A DNA stretch of 64,000 bases from Streptomyces sp. 11x1 (GCF_032598905.1 NZ_CP122458.1:62001-126000), one strand, 5' to 3'; positions 53,124-61,790 are shown, counted from the stretch's first letter. The notes: generated from the sequence alone by a model not told the origin. Numbers and translations are program-made.

Positions 53124-53154
53124 GCTGCCCCGGCCGTACGCTGGCCGGGGCAGC
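53124..53154 (+). terminator. Hairpin between peptide B and kinase genes
   Basis: GCTGCCCCGGCC (53124-53135) and its inverse (53143-53154) enclose a 7-nt loop. It lies 20 bp after the peptide stop and could end or attenuate the transcript, raising the peptide:enzyme ratio. Confidence 0.6.
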
Positions 53155-53186
53155 CCCGTCTCACCCACCCCTTGAGGAACAGCGCC

Positions 53187-54032
53187 GTGTCCATGCTCCG
53201 CCGCCACTTCCACGACCTCCCCTTTGAAGCACGCCAGGTTATCGCCGACAAGGCGGGACCAGTGCTCACGGCCCGCACCGCCGCGGGAGGCATGAACTCG
53301 GGAATCGCAGCGTTCATCGACACCCCCAACGGCCCGGTATTCGTCAAGGGCATCCCCACCGATCACCCCCAAGCGCCCGCGCAACGCCGCGAGGCCGCCA
53401 TCGCCCCGCACCTTCCCCGTGCCTGCCCCCGCCTGTACTGGCACATCGAAACGGCCGGCTGGGACCTCCTCGGGTACGAAGTCCTCCAGGGACGGCACGC
53501 CGACTACACGCCCGGCTCCGCCAACCTGCCGCTGGCCGTCGCGGCGGTCCAAGAGCTGCAGGAGATCAGCGCGCCGGGAGACATCGCGATCAAATCGGCT
53601 GAGCAGCGGTGGGCCGCATACGCACCCCCCGGCACCGCCGACCTGTTCTCCGGGGACACCCTGCTGCACACCGACCTCGCCCCGCACAACGTCCTCGTCA
53701 ACGACAGGGCGCACATCATCGACTGGGCGTGGCCCACCCGCGGCGCGGCATGGATCGACCCGGCCGTGCTCATCCTGCGCTTGCTCGAGGCCGGGCACTG
53801 CCTCGCCTCCGCGGACAGCATCGCCCGGCAGCTCCCCTCATGGCGCAGCGCTCCCGTACGCGCGGTGCAGGCATTCGCCGCCGCCAACGCCGCCGCATGG
53901 GCGGAGATCGCCCGGCAGGACAGCGCCCCGTGGAAAGCAGCGATGGCCCGCCATGCCGCCGACTTCCACACGCACGTGCGGACAAATCGGCGTCAGGGGA
54001 GGGCGAGAGGTGTAACAGATCACGGCGGTTGA
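53187..54032 (+). CDS. Aminoglycoside-phosphotransferase-like kinase
   Basis: The 281-aa protein has the APH catalytic loop LLHTDLAPHNVLVND (H-x-D...N) and the metal-binding IIDWAWPTRG near residue 180. An N-lobe Lys lies in GPVFVKGIP. The substrate could be a small molecule or the modified peptide. GTG 53187 behind GAGGAACAGCGCC is preferred over the upstream TTG. It is part of the same plus-strand locus. Confidence 0.72.
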   Translation: MSMLRRHFHDLPFEARQVIADKAGPVLTARTAAGGMNSGIAAFIDTPNGPVFVKGIPTDHPQAPAQRREAAIAPHLPRACPRLYWHIETAGWDLLGYEVLQGRHADYTPGSANLPLAVAAVQELQEISAPGDIAIKSAEQRWAAYAPPGTADLFSGDTLLHTDLAPHNVLVNDRAHIIDWAWPTRGAAWIDPAVLILRLLEAGHCLASADSIARQLPSWRSAPVRAVQAFAAANAAAWAEIARQDSAPWKAAMARHAADFHTHVRTNRRQGRARGVTDHGG

Positions 54033-54091
54033 CGTTCCGGACACGAAGGGGGTTGCACTTTACGTCAACCCCGCAGTGATTCGGAGGAACG

Positions 54092-54205
54092 GTGACGACC
54101 GCGGGAAGCATCCCCCGCAGGACCGCCTCCTCCGACTGCACGCCGGCCGACTCCAACGACTGTGACCCGGCGAACACCGAGGCCTGCGCCCCTGCATACG
54201 GCTGA
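54092..54205 (+). CDS. Candidate precursor peptide C (37 aa, Asp/Cys-rich)
   Basis: GTG 54092 has a strong CGGAGGAAC. The product starts MTTAGSIPRRTASS and ends with three cysteines and three aspartates plus Asn and Glu in 23 residues (DCTPADSNDCDPANTEAC, then APAYG). It lies directly upstream of a PCMT-like methyltransferase. Such methyltransferases act on Asp in RiPPs, so this is a plausible substrate. Not in any family I can name. Confidence 0.55.
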   Translation: MTTAGSIPRRTASSDCTPADSNDCDPANTEACAPAYG

Positions 54206-54227
54206 GACCCGAGAGAGCAGGCAACCG

Positions 54228-55365
54228 ATGAACTGGCTACCCCGGGCACAGAGCCTGGCATGTGCGGTTGTACGGCCGGAATCCCGCTGGCACGCGGCCG
54301 TGGCCAACGTGCCGCGCCACCAGTTCGTGCCTCGGTGGTGGGAGGCGGACGGCGGCGTCTGGATGCTGCGCGACGGCTCGAGCGATCTGGAGACCTGGCT
54401 CGATGCGGCCTACGCCGACAAGACGCTGGTGACCCGTGTCGGCCCCTGTCACGCCGACATCGCGGCCGCCGAGGGCGTCGGCATCGTCAGCGACGGCACG
54501 CCTACTTCCTCGTCGACGCTGCCCAGCCTCGTCGTGCGGATGTACCGGCCGCGATGATCGCCGACGGCAACGAGGTGCTCGTCACCACGGGCACCGGCTA
54601 CGGCACCGCCCTGGCCTGTGCCCGGCTCGGCAGCGAGCACGTCACGAGCGTCGGCGTCGACGAGCACCTGGTGACGAGCGAACGGGATCGGCTCGCACTG
54701 ATCGACGAGGCCCCGAGCGTGGAGGTCTGCGACATCACCGGGCCGCTGCCGGGCGAGTACGACCGGATCGTCGCCACGGTGTCCGTGCGGTCTGTGCCCG
54801 TGTCCTGGCTGAAGGCGTTGCGGCCGGGCGGCCGGTTCGTGACGACGCTCGCCGGCACGGGCCTGATCCTCACCGCCGACAAAACCGCCGACGGCGGCGC
54901 CGTCGGCCGGATCGAGTGGGACCGTGCCGGGTTCATGGCCACCCGGCACTGCGCCGATTACGAGCACCCGGCGGACGACCTCTGGAAGGGCGCCCTGGAG
55001 GGCGACGGCGAGGCCACCACACAAGCCGGTACCCGCTGCTGTATCCCCCGGACGCATGGGACGTCATGTCGATGCTCGCACTGCACCTGCCCGGCATCGA
55101 CTACCGCTACGGGCAGGACGGTGAGACCCGCACCGTGTGGCTCCTGCACCCCGACAGCTCGTGGGCCCGCGCCACCGCGACCGGCTTCCTCAACTCCCCG
55201 ACGGTGCATCAGGGCGGCCCGAGGCGTCTGTGGGACGAGCTGGAACGGATCCGCAACCGGCTCAACCGTGAGGGCGCCCTGCCGGTGTACGGGGCGCAGG
55301 CCCGGATCGCCCTGGACGGAGTCCTCACCCTCTCGCGCGGCAAGTGGTCGATGGTTGTGCACTGA
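54228..55365 (+). pseudogene. PCMT-like (FxLD-system type) methyltransferase, two frameshifts
   Basis: Three frames joined in order give one protein-L-isoaspartate methyltransferase-like enzyme. Residues HAAVANVPRHQFVPRWW lie in the first frame (to 54557), TTGTGYGTALACARLGSEHV in the second (54554 to about 55025), and YPLLYPPDAWDVMSM to SRGKWSMVVH in the third (to 55365). The first junction has an ATGA overlap, so a split gene is possible; the second has no such excuse. As written the enzyme cannot be made whole. Related enzymes methylate Asp in lanthipeptide-like RiPPs. Confidence 0.7.
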
Positions 55366-55804
55366 CACCGTCCAGATAACGCGCGGAGCGCCCGATGCAG
55401 GGCAGTTGTTCAGCCGGTTCCCCCTGGTTGAGACTCCCCGCGTCGGGCTTGTTCATCTCAGGCGCGCGGTGCGGAGGGCTTCAAGTCCGGCGGTGAGCCG
55501 GTCCCGCTCGCAGTTCACACCAGGCGCGGGCGGCCTGGTACTGGAGGGTGACGGCGGACTGGTGCTCGCCAACGCCCGGGCGCGTTCCGCCTCGCGGCGG
55601 ACCTCCGCAGACTTTTCGGCGGACGGTGTGGAGCGGCAGCCGGGGCTCCGGCTGCCGCTCTGTCAGCTACCGATCGGCCCAGGAGGCATCCCGACCCATC
55701 AATTCACACCACTAATGAGTGAGTTTCTCAAAATATATAGTGACCTTACTCACTGAATGAGTTGATTTCGTTACCGTAATGGAGAGTTGAGTGGAGGAGG
55801 GTGA
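55366..55804. other. Intergenic with AT-rich promoter region
   Basis: No gene is supported. Positions 55700-55790 are strikingly AT-rich for this DNA. They contain facing motifs ATGAGTGAG (55714) and CTCACTGAAT (55750), with further GAGTGAGT copies at the start codon of the next gene, suggesting an autoregulated promoter. Confidence 0.5.
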
Positions 55805-58375
55805 GTGAGTCAGTCACCGCAGGAAGAAAGCGCTGTCAGCGCGTCCGCAGCACGGACCCACCTGTACTCGCTGGTGAAGCTCGTCGAAGAGGAGGGGCGC
55901 ACCACGATGATCACCAAGCACAAAGTGCGCGCTCTGCTCGCGCCGCTGGACCGGTTCCCCGCAGCCCGGAAGGCCGATGCCTTCCCGGCCCACGTGCTGA
56001 GTACGGCACAAAAGGACTTCGGTGACCTCGTCACGCTGGCAGCGAAGGGCCAACCACAAGTCCTCCTTCGCAACACCACGCCGGTCGCGGTACTGCTCCC
56101 CGCCGACCCTGCCTCAAGTGCCCTCTCGTCCGACACGGCCGCGTACCCCGGCGCGGCGACCGCAGGAGGTGCGGTGAACAGCCAAGGCAACCAGGACCGC
56201 AGCAGCGCGCCGCGCAGGCTCGCCACGCTGGGCGACGCCATCGGTTCCGTACTCACCGACGGCCCGGTCGGCCAAGCCCTGTTCGGGCTGCCCGGCCTGG
56301 ACGCCGCGACGGGCGGTCTGCAGCCGGGCCGGCTGACGCTCGTGGCGGCCGCCCCGAACGTCGGCGGGAGCCTGCTGGGTCTTGCCGCCGCACGGCAGAC
56401 CGCGCTCGTCGACCGCCACACGGTCCTGTATGCGGCGTCGGGACCGAATCGGGACGACATTTTCCGCCGGATCATCTCCGCCGAGACCGGCGGCGACTAC
56501 CCGCGCCTGAAGCAGGGGCGTCTCACCGAGCAGGAGCAGCAGGTCGCCCGGCAGCTGGTCCAGGCGGGCGACCTGCTGATGATCGATGACGGCACCAACT
56601 TGAGGGCCGAGGACATCGCGGAAACCGCGCCGCACATGGAGGGCCTGGCCCTCGTGGTCGTGGACCGCCTCCAGGCCGCCCACAGCGCCCGCCTCCCGCT
56701 GTCCGGAGAGCGTCTCCCCGATGCCTCCCAGGTCCTGGCCGGCCTCGCACGCGCCCTTCACGTACCGGTCCTCGCCGTCGTGGACAGCGACGACCCCACG
56801 CTCCTGGCACTCCTGGACGCCGACGTCGTCGTGACGCTCACTGCGACCGCCGACCTGGGCAAGGTCCAAGTGACGGTCACCGAACGCGACTTCGGCGCGA
56901 TCGGCTCGGCATACCTGCAGCCCGACCTGCTCCACGCCCGCTTCCTCGACGTAGGAATCGGACCCATCGACCGCGCCCACAGCCCGGCGGGCCCAGGGCT
57001 CTCGCCTGCCACTGGCGGAACGGGAACCGCGGCGCTGGAACTGGCCGAAGCCGCCCTTGCCTACACGTCCGGCGGACACCAGGGGATCCCCGCCGCCCTC
57101 ACCCACGAGCTGGCGGCATGGCGGACCGCAGTCGCAGGCGGCGACCAGGACGCCCTGAAGGAGATCCTGCCGTCGCTGCTCCAGGCCGCCGCAGCGGTAT
57201 CGGAGATGCCGGACACTCACGAAGGGCACCGCCTCGCCGCCGCACTGCGGCCCTTCAGCACGCCCATGTCCGCCGACACTGCCGGAAGCGCCGGTCAGGC
57301 CGCTGCTGCCGGTGCCCCTGTGCACGCCCCGGCAGGCAGCGGCCAGGGGCAGGATGACGTAGCGGAAGACGAGGAAGACGGCGAGGACGGTCTGACGCCG
57401 GGGGATGAGGAGGACGAGCCCGAGGGTCACGTCTTCCCTGCTCTGAAGATCCTCAAGGACTCGGTTGGCCGCTCGAAGATGCACCCGATCCCCGTCATCC
57501 GCACCGAGGCGCGCGACAGCGCCCCGTGGACTCTGATCAGCGAGCACATGGACGGTGAGCCCCGCTGGGTCCACCCCGACGTCACCGCCACCCGTGTTCC
57601 CCACATCCGGGCGAACGGCAAGCGGGTACGCCGCGATCAGCTCGACGTGCCCGACTCCTTCGGAGAGGGCGTGCTGTGCCTGATCGACCGCAACGGGTCC
57701 TTCCCCTCCGCCTGTTCGGCCGTTCCCCTCGCTCCGAACAAGCTTCTGCACACCGGCCCGCTCGACGCGTACGACAAGGCCGGGGCCGGCATCTACCTCA
57801 TCGACATCCCGCAGTGGACCCGCACCGACATGCCGCACCCCCTGGGGCGGATCATCGACCGACCCGACGAGAACGGCCACGTGTGGGTCACCACCCCCCA
57901 CATCAAGCAACTGGAGAAGCTCGTCCGGGCAGGCCACCTCGCCGGCATGCCGGCCATCCACGACTCCTGGACCGGCAAGGCCAACGAGTCCCTGTTCAAG
58001 CCCTTCTACGAGGCCACCCGCAAGGCACGCACCGAACTCGTCCAGGCCGGCGGCGAACCCTACAAGGCGTACAAGACCCGGCTGTCCATCGCGCTGCGTC
58101 TGCTGTGGCCCAAGCGTCCCGCTCAGCGGTCCCCGTTCTGGCGGCCGGACTGGCGTATGAGCATGGTCGCCGAGGCCTCCGTCCGGCACTGGACGGTCGC
58201 GTTCAAGGCCGTCCAGGAAGGCCACACCCTTGTCGCGCTGCGCAACGTCGACCAGGCCATCTTCTGGACCCCGCCCGGCACGCCGCCGTCCACGTACCGG
58301 ATCGGGACCGGCTTCGGCGAAGTGAAGCGCAAGTTCGTCCAGTCTGGCGAGACCATCCTCGAAGGTGACGACTGA
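55805..58375 (+). CDS. Tap-like protein fused to Phd-like and DnaB-like domains
   Basis: GTG 55805 follows GGAGGAGGG. The 856 aa divide as follows. Two Phd/YefM-like antitoxin modules at about 12-50 and 64-100 (RTHLYSLVKLVEEEG, QKDFGDLVTLAAKGQ). A DnaB/RecA-like domain at about 155-385 with TGGLQPGRLTLVAAAP, where the P-loop reads PNVGGS and lacks the Lys. An acidic linker at 515-543. A C-terminal part resembling telomere-associated protein Tap, with DRNGSFPSA (628-636), FWRPDWR (778-784) and RNVDQAIF (813-820). Tap binds Streptomyces telomeres and recruits Tpg. The gene overlaps the next as TGATG. Confidence 0.6.
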   Translation: MSQSPQEESAVSASAARTHLYSLVKLVEEEGRTTMITKHKVRALLAPLDRFPAARKADAFPAHVLSTAQKDFGDLVTLAAKGQPQVLLRNTTPVAVLLPADPASSALSSDTAAYPGAATAGGAVNSQGNQDRSSAPRRLATLGDAIGSVLTDGPVGQALFGLPGLDAATGGLQPGRLTLVAAAPNVGGSLLGLAAARQTALVDRHTVLYAASGPNRDDIFRRIISAETGGDYPRLKQGRLTEQEQQVARQLVQAGDLLMIDDGTNLRAEDIAETAPHMEGLALVVVDRLQAAHSARLPLSGERLPDASQVLAGLARALHVPVLAVVDSDDPTLLALLDADVVVTLTATADLGKVQVTVTERDFGAIGSAYLQPDLLHARFLDVGIGPIDRAHSPAGPGLSPATGGTGTAALELAEAALAYTSGGHQGIPAALTHELAAWRTAVAGGDQDALKEILPSLLQAAAAVSEMPDTHEGHRLAAALRPFSTPMSADTAGSAGQAAAAGAPVHAPAGSGQGQDDVAEDEEDGEDGLTPGDEEDEPEGHVFPALKILKDSVGRSKMHPIPVIRTEARDSAPWTLISEHMDGEPRWVHPDVTATRVPHIRANGKRVRRDQLDVPDSFGEGVLCLIDRNGSFPSACSAVPLAPNKLLHTGPLDAYDKAGAGIYLIDIPQWTRTDMPHPLGRIIDRPDENGHVWVTTPHIKQLEKLVRAGHLAGMPAIHDSWTGKANESLFKPFYEATRKARTELVQAGGEPYKAYKTRLSIALRLLWPKRPAQRSPFWRPDWRMSMVAEASVRHWTVAFKAVQEGHTLVALRNVDQAIFWTPPGTPPSTYRIGTGFGEVKRKFVQSGETILEGDD

Positions 58376-58947
58376 TGGCCGGCCCCACTGGCCACGGAGG
58401 ATCCCTGGGTGCCGCCCTCAACGACCTCCTGCGCTCCCAGGTCACTCCCCGCCACCGGCTGTCGTCGTACAGCGCCAAGCACTGGCACGCCCAGCTCAGT
58501 CAGCTCACCGCGACCCACCGCGGGCAGCAGGCCCTGGCGGACGCCGGTCTCCACGTCACGACCAAGACCCTCGTCAACTGGTTGTCCGACGCCGAGTACA
58601 ACGTCCGCCGCAGCTACCTGGACATCATCCACACCGCGTACGAGAACGTCGCCGTCGTCCCAGCCGACCCGATCCCCCGTCACATCAAGCGGGGCCAGTA
58701 CGAAATCAGCGGCGTCGTCAAAACCGGGGACGACGAACGCACCCGCGGCACCGTGGACGCCGCGCCCCTGCGGATCGACGGCAGCAGGGGCAACTGGGAC
58801 GAGATCGAGGAGCTCTGGCTCGCCGGCGAACTCACCGACGACGAGTTCGAGGACCACTTCATCGACGACGTCATCGTTGAGGACATCGGCGAAGGCACCG
58901 ACGGCTGGGAGTTTCCCGGCGCCTCGTATGCCGTCGAAGTCAGGTAA
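58375..58947 (+). CDS. Terminal protein (Tpg)-like candidate
   Basis: The 190-aa protein starts at ATG 58375, overlapping the stop of the Tap-like gene, the usual tap-tpg order. It has an HTH-like region (ALADAGLHVTTKTLVNWL, then NVRRSYLDIIHTAYENV) that aligns by eye with the N-terminal HTH of Tpg. A C-terminal acidic beta segment follows (DDVIVEDIGEGTDGWEF), where Tpg also has conserved acidic residues. Tpg primes replication at linear ends and becomes covalently bound. The likeness is moderate; a simple DNA-binding partner is the alternative. Confidence 0.5.
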   Translation: MAGPTGHGGSLGAALNDLLRSQVTPRHRLSSYSAKHWHAQLSQLTATHRGQQALADAGLHVTTKTLVNWLSDAEYNVRRSYLDIIHTAYENVAVVPADPIPRHIKRGQYEISGVVKTGDDERTRGTVDAAPLRIDGSRGNWDEIEELWLAGELTDDEFEDHFIDDVIVEDIGEGTDGWEFPGASYAVEVR

Positions 58948-59106
58948 CACCACGCGGTGAGTTCATGAGAAGCCGCGCCAAAACCCATCCTGGACCCCCT
59001 TGGCGAGTACGCGTCTGCCGCCGCCGAAGTCGCCGTGCACCCGGCGCCTCCTGACTCCCGCAAACGGACCCGCGCCGGGAGCGCGACTCGGCGTTCGGGA
59101 GGCGGG

Positions 59107-59370
59107 TCACCACTCGTCCGTGTCGTCGCCCGCCTCGAGGTCGAGCAGGCCGAGCGTGCGAGAATCGGCTTGCTCGGCCGCTCGCAGCAGCCAGTCGAAG
59201 GTGCGTACCTCGATCCTGCTGTCGGTGAACAGGCGGCGGCGCACCTGTGCGGAGTCCTCGGTGTCGTCCTCACGCCGGAATAGCGCACCCTCGGAATACA
59301 GCCTCTCCACCAGTTGGAGGGCGGCGTGGAGCCAGCCGAGTATCGCGTGTGGGTGCGCGCACCCGAGCAC
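59107..59370 (-). CDS. Hypothetical 87-aa protein
   Basis: A minus-strand frame from GTG 59370 encodes a helical, charged protein (LQLVERLYSEGALFRRE, VRTFDWLLRAAEQA) with an acidic end. Its first 45 bases overlap the start of the plus-strand DUF6233 gene, so the true start may be further in. No family recognised. Confidence 0.4.
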   Translation of the reverse strand: MLGCAHPHAILGWLHAALQLVERLYSEGALFRREDDTEDSAQVRRRLFTDSRIEVRTFDWLLRAAEQADSRTLGLLDLEAGDDTDEW

Positions 59371-59694
59371 GTACGCCCCGTTGACGGCGTCTCGTACGAC
59401 GCCGTGCCCACCGAGCCCCTGGAGCAGCCCTCACCGGTGCGTGAGGCCCTGGGACCGCGCCGACCCTCCGGGTGGGTCCTGCAGAAGCTGAGCGGCGGCC
59501 ACGGGCCCGGCCAGGCTGTCCTGCACGCCCGGGACTGTGACGAGGCGCCAGAAGGCGCGCCGGTGCTGGAGCTGGAGCGCGCCCTGGACGCTGCCGAGAA
59601 GGCTGGCGTCCGGCTGTGTGCGCTGTGCGGCGCGGCGCAGGAGTTGGAGCCGCTGCTGCACGGCTTCGACCGAGGCTTCGACCCAGAGGGCTGA
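59326..59694 (+). CDS. DUF6233-family protein
   Basis: GTG 59326 lies behind TTGGAGGGCGGC. The 122-aa product ends with the DUF6233 signature: VLHARDCDEAPEG, then AGVRLCALCGAAQELEPLL, with His and Cys that may bind zinc. DUF6233 proteins are frequent in Streptomyces accessory regions; function unknown. The N-terminal coiled region of longer members is missing or short. Confidence 0.65.
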   Translation: MEPAEYRVWVRAPEHVRPVDGVSYDAVPTEPLEQPSPVREALGPRRPSGWVLQKLSGGHGPGQAVLHARDCDEAPEGAPVLELERALDAAEKAGVRLCALCGAAQELEPLLHGFDRGFDPEG

Positions 59695-59768
59695 CCATGC
59701 CACTCGAGCGCGCCCACGCACGAAGTCTCACAGGCGCATTTCACCGCGATCGCGTTCCCATCAGCGTC

Positions 59769-59772
59769 CTAG
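59769..59772. repeat. IS701 target-site duplication, left
   Basis: CTAG directly precedes the left terminal repeat and is matched at 61202-61205. CTAG is the usual 4-bp target of IS701-family elements. Confidence 0.85.
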
Positions 59773-61201
59773 TAGGGCTCCGTTACGTCTGTCTGTCGGT
59801 CCTGTTTGGGGGAACGCTGAAGGTGTGGACGCACATGAAGTGAACCGGGCTCGGGCGACGTTGGCGTTGTTCGTGGCTGACGTGTTCGCGTCGGTGCCGC
59901 GTAAGGATCAGCGGGCGAAGGGCGACTGCTACCTGCGGGGACTGATGCTGGACGGACGGCGGAAGTCGATCCAGCCGATGGCGGAACGGCTGCCGGACGG
60001 CAACGAGCAGAACCTGCAGCAGTTCGTGAACCAGTCGACGTGGGATCCGGTGCCGGTGCGGCGGCGGATCGCCCAGCGGATGGTGCCGAGAATCGGCCCG
60101 GAGGCGTGGGCGGTCGATGACGTGTCGTTCCCCAAGGACGGGAAGATGTCGGTGGCGGTCGCGCGCCAGTACTGCGGGGCGCTGGGCAAGCGGGCCAACT
60201 GCCAGGTCGCGGTGAGTGTGCACGCGGTCTCCGACACGGCGTCCTGTCCGCTGCAGTGGCGGATGTTCGTGCCCGAGGAGTGGGCGGACGATGCGGTGCG
60301 GCGGCAGAAGACCGGGATACCGCCGGAGGTCGGGCACCGGGAGAAGTGGCGTCTGGCCCTGGACATCCTCGACGAGCTGGCCGGGTGGGGGCTGGTTCCG
60401 CCGGTGCTGGTCGCCGACGCCGGCTACGGGCAGAACGCCGACTTCCGCGACGGTCTGAGCGAGCGGGGCATCGGCTATGTCGTGGCGGTCCGTTCGGACG
60501 TGACGGTCCACCCGCACGACGTGCGGCCCACCGCCCCGGCGTGGTCCGGGAACGGTCGCAGGCCGCAGCCCCGCTACCGGGACAAGCCGTCCTCGGTGGC
60601 AGCGCTGGCTCAGGAGCACGGACGGCAGGCGTTCACCGAGGTGACCTGGCGTGAAGGCTCCCGCGGGCCGATGCACTCACGCTTTCTGGCGCTGCGGGTG
60701 CGGCCGGCCGGGGTGAGGGCCCGCCGTCTGGCCCAAGCCGCCGCCACTGCCGAGCACGGCCACTGGGACGGTGTCCTGCCCGAGGTGACGCTGCTGGTCG
60801 AATGGCCCGCCGGCGCCGAAGCACCCACCGACTACTGGCTGTCCAACCTGCCCGCCGACACACCGATCACCGAACTGGTCCGCCTGTCCAAGATCCGCTG
60901 GCGCATCGAGCACGATTACCGGGAACTCAAGCACGGCCTCGGCCTGGACCACTTCGAGGGCCGCTCCTGGAACGGCTGGCACCACCACGTCACCCTGGTC
61001 ACCGCCGCCCACGCCTTCCTCACCGAACAGCGCCTGTCCCCAAAAGCCGATACAGCGGACTCACCCTCTACCAGATCCTCGACGCCATCCAGGACCTGCT
61101 GAACTGCTGGACCGGCACCTGCACCACCTGCCACCGCCCCCTGCCCAGAACATCCACCACCAGCCAGAACCCAAGAGCCAGAGCAACCTAACGGAGCCCT
61201 A
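59773..61201 (+). mobile_element. IS701-family insertion sequence, complete
   Basis: The element is bounded by perfect 13-bp inverted repeats TAGGGCTCCGTTA (59773-59785) and TAACGGAGCCCTA (61189-61201), with CTAG duplications outside. It carries one transposase gene. Intact ends and exact target duplication suggest a recent insertion. It landed 9 bp upstream of the RNB ribonuclease remnant's ATG and separates it from its former upstream DNA. Confidence 0.9.
59825..61102 (+). CDS. IS701-family transposase
   Basis: The 425-aa protein (start GTG 59825) is a DDE transposase of IS701 type: WAVDDVSFPKDG (first Asp), PPVLVADAGYG (second Asp) and RWRIEHDYRELKHGLGLDHFEGR (Glu region). After LTEQRLSPK the frame runs into DTADSPSTRSS and stops. 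The usual C-terminal sequence (SRYSGLTLYQILDAIQDLL, to 61191) lies in the -1 frame. The change-over sits on C CCA AAA (61038-61044), a possible slippery site. The core is complete, so the enzyme may still work. Confidence 0.88.
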   Translation: MDAHEVNRARATLALFVADVFASVPRKDQRAKGDCYLRGLMLDGRRKSIQPMAERLPDGNEQNLQQFVNQSTWDPVPVRRRIAQRMVPRIGPEAWAVDDVSFPKDGKMSVAVARQYCGALGKRANCQVAVSVHAVSDTASCPLQWRMFVPEEWADDAVRRQKTGIPPEVGHREKWRLALDILDELAGWGLVPPVLVADAGYGQNADFRDGLSERGIGYVVAVRSDVTVHPHDVRPTAPAWSGNGRRPQPRYRDKPSSVAALAQEHGRQAFTEVTWREGSRGPMHSRFLALRVRPAGVRARRLAQAAATAEHGHWDGVLPEVTLLVEWPAGAEAPTDYWLSNLPADTPITELVRLSKIRWRIEHDYRELKHGLGLDHFEGRSWNGWHHHVTLVTAAHAFLTEQRLSPKADTADSPSTRSSTPSRTC

Positions 61202-61205
61202 CTAG
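61202..61205. repeat. IS701 target-site duplication, right
   Basis: CTAG, matching 59769-59772, directly after the right terminal repeat. Confidence 0.85.
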
Positions 61206-61214
61206 GCTCGGGGC

Positions 61215-61790
61215 ATGAAACGCCGCCGGATGCACCTGTCGGCCGAGGCCCAGGCCGCTCTGCGCACCGCGCTGGAGGAACTCCGCGTGGAGCTGAAGGT
61301 CCCCCTGAGCTTCCCCAAGCGCGTACTCAAAGCGGCCGACAAGGCTGCGGGTGAGGCGCGCTTGCCCGACAAGGACGCCACCCACCTGCCGTTCTTCACG
61401 ATCGATCCGCCGACCTCGAAGGACCTCGACCAGGCCATGCACCTGGAACGGCGGCCCGGCGGCGGCTACCGCGTGTACTACGCCATCGCGGACGTGGCAA
61501 CCTTTGTCAGGGCGGGCAGCCCTCTGGACATCGAGGCGCACGACAGGATCGAAACGCTGTACTTCCCCGATCTCAAGGTGCCCCTGTACCCGCCCGTCCT
61601 GTCCGAGGGCGCGGCCAGCCTGCTGCCGAACAAGGACCGCCCCGCCCTGTTGTGGCAGCACGACCTCGACGCCCACGGCAATCTGACCGACTCGTCCGTG
61701 AGCCGGGCCATGATCCGAAGTCGGGCCCGGCTCGACTACGCCGGCGCCCAGCAGGCCATCGAGAACGGCACGGCGGAGGACGGCGGTCAT
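61215..61790 (+). pseudogene. RNB-domain ribonuclease, N-terminal fragment
   Basis: From ATG 61215 the frame encodes the start of an RNase II/R-type RNB protein: FFTIDPPTSKDLDQAMHLER with the catalytic Asp cluster, YYAIADVATFVRAG, and LSEGAASLLPNKDRPAL. Homology stops near 61790 (ENGTAEDGG). The frame then runs on as Arg/Pro-rich nonsense to 62072, so about half the RNB domain is missing. The IS701 insertion directly upstream also removed its promoter context. Confidence 0.75.

Noticed and set aside
55366..55700. Telomere-like palindromes near the Tap/Tpg-like genes
   Set aside because: No array of spaced palindromes was found here or downstream of 58948 by eye; the linear end, if any, is outside the window.
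56114..58225. 703-codon minus-strand frame opposite the Tap-like gene
   Set aside because: Gly/Val/Asp-rich shadow; the plus gene has a strong ribosome binding site and recognisable domains.
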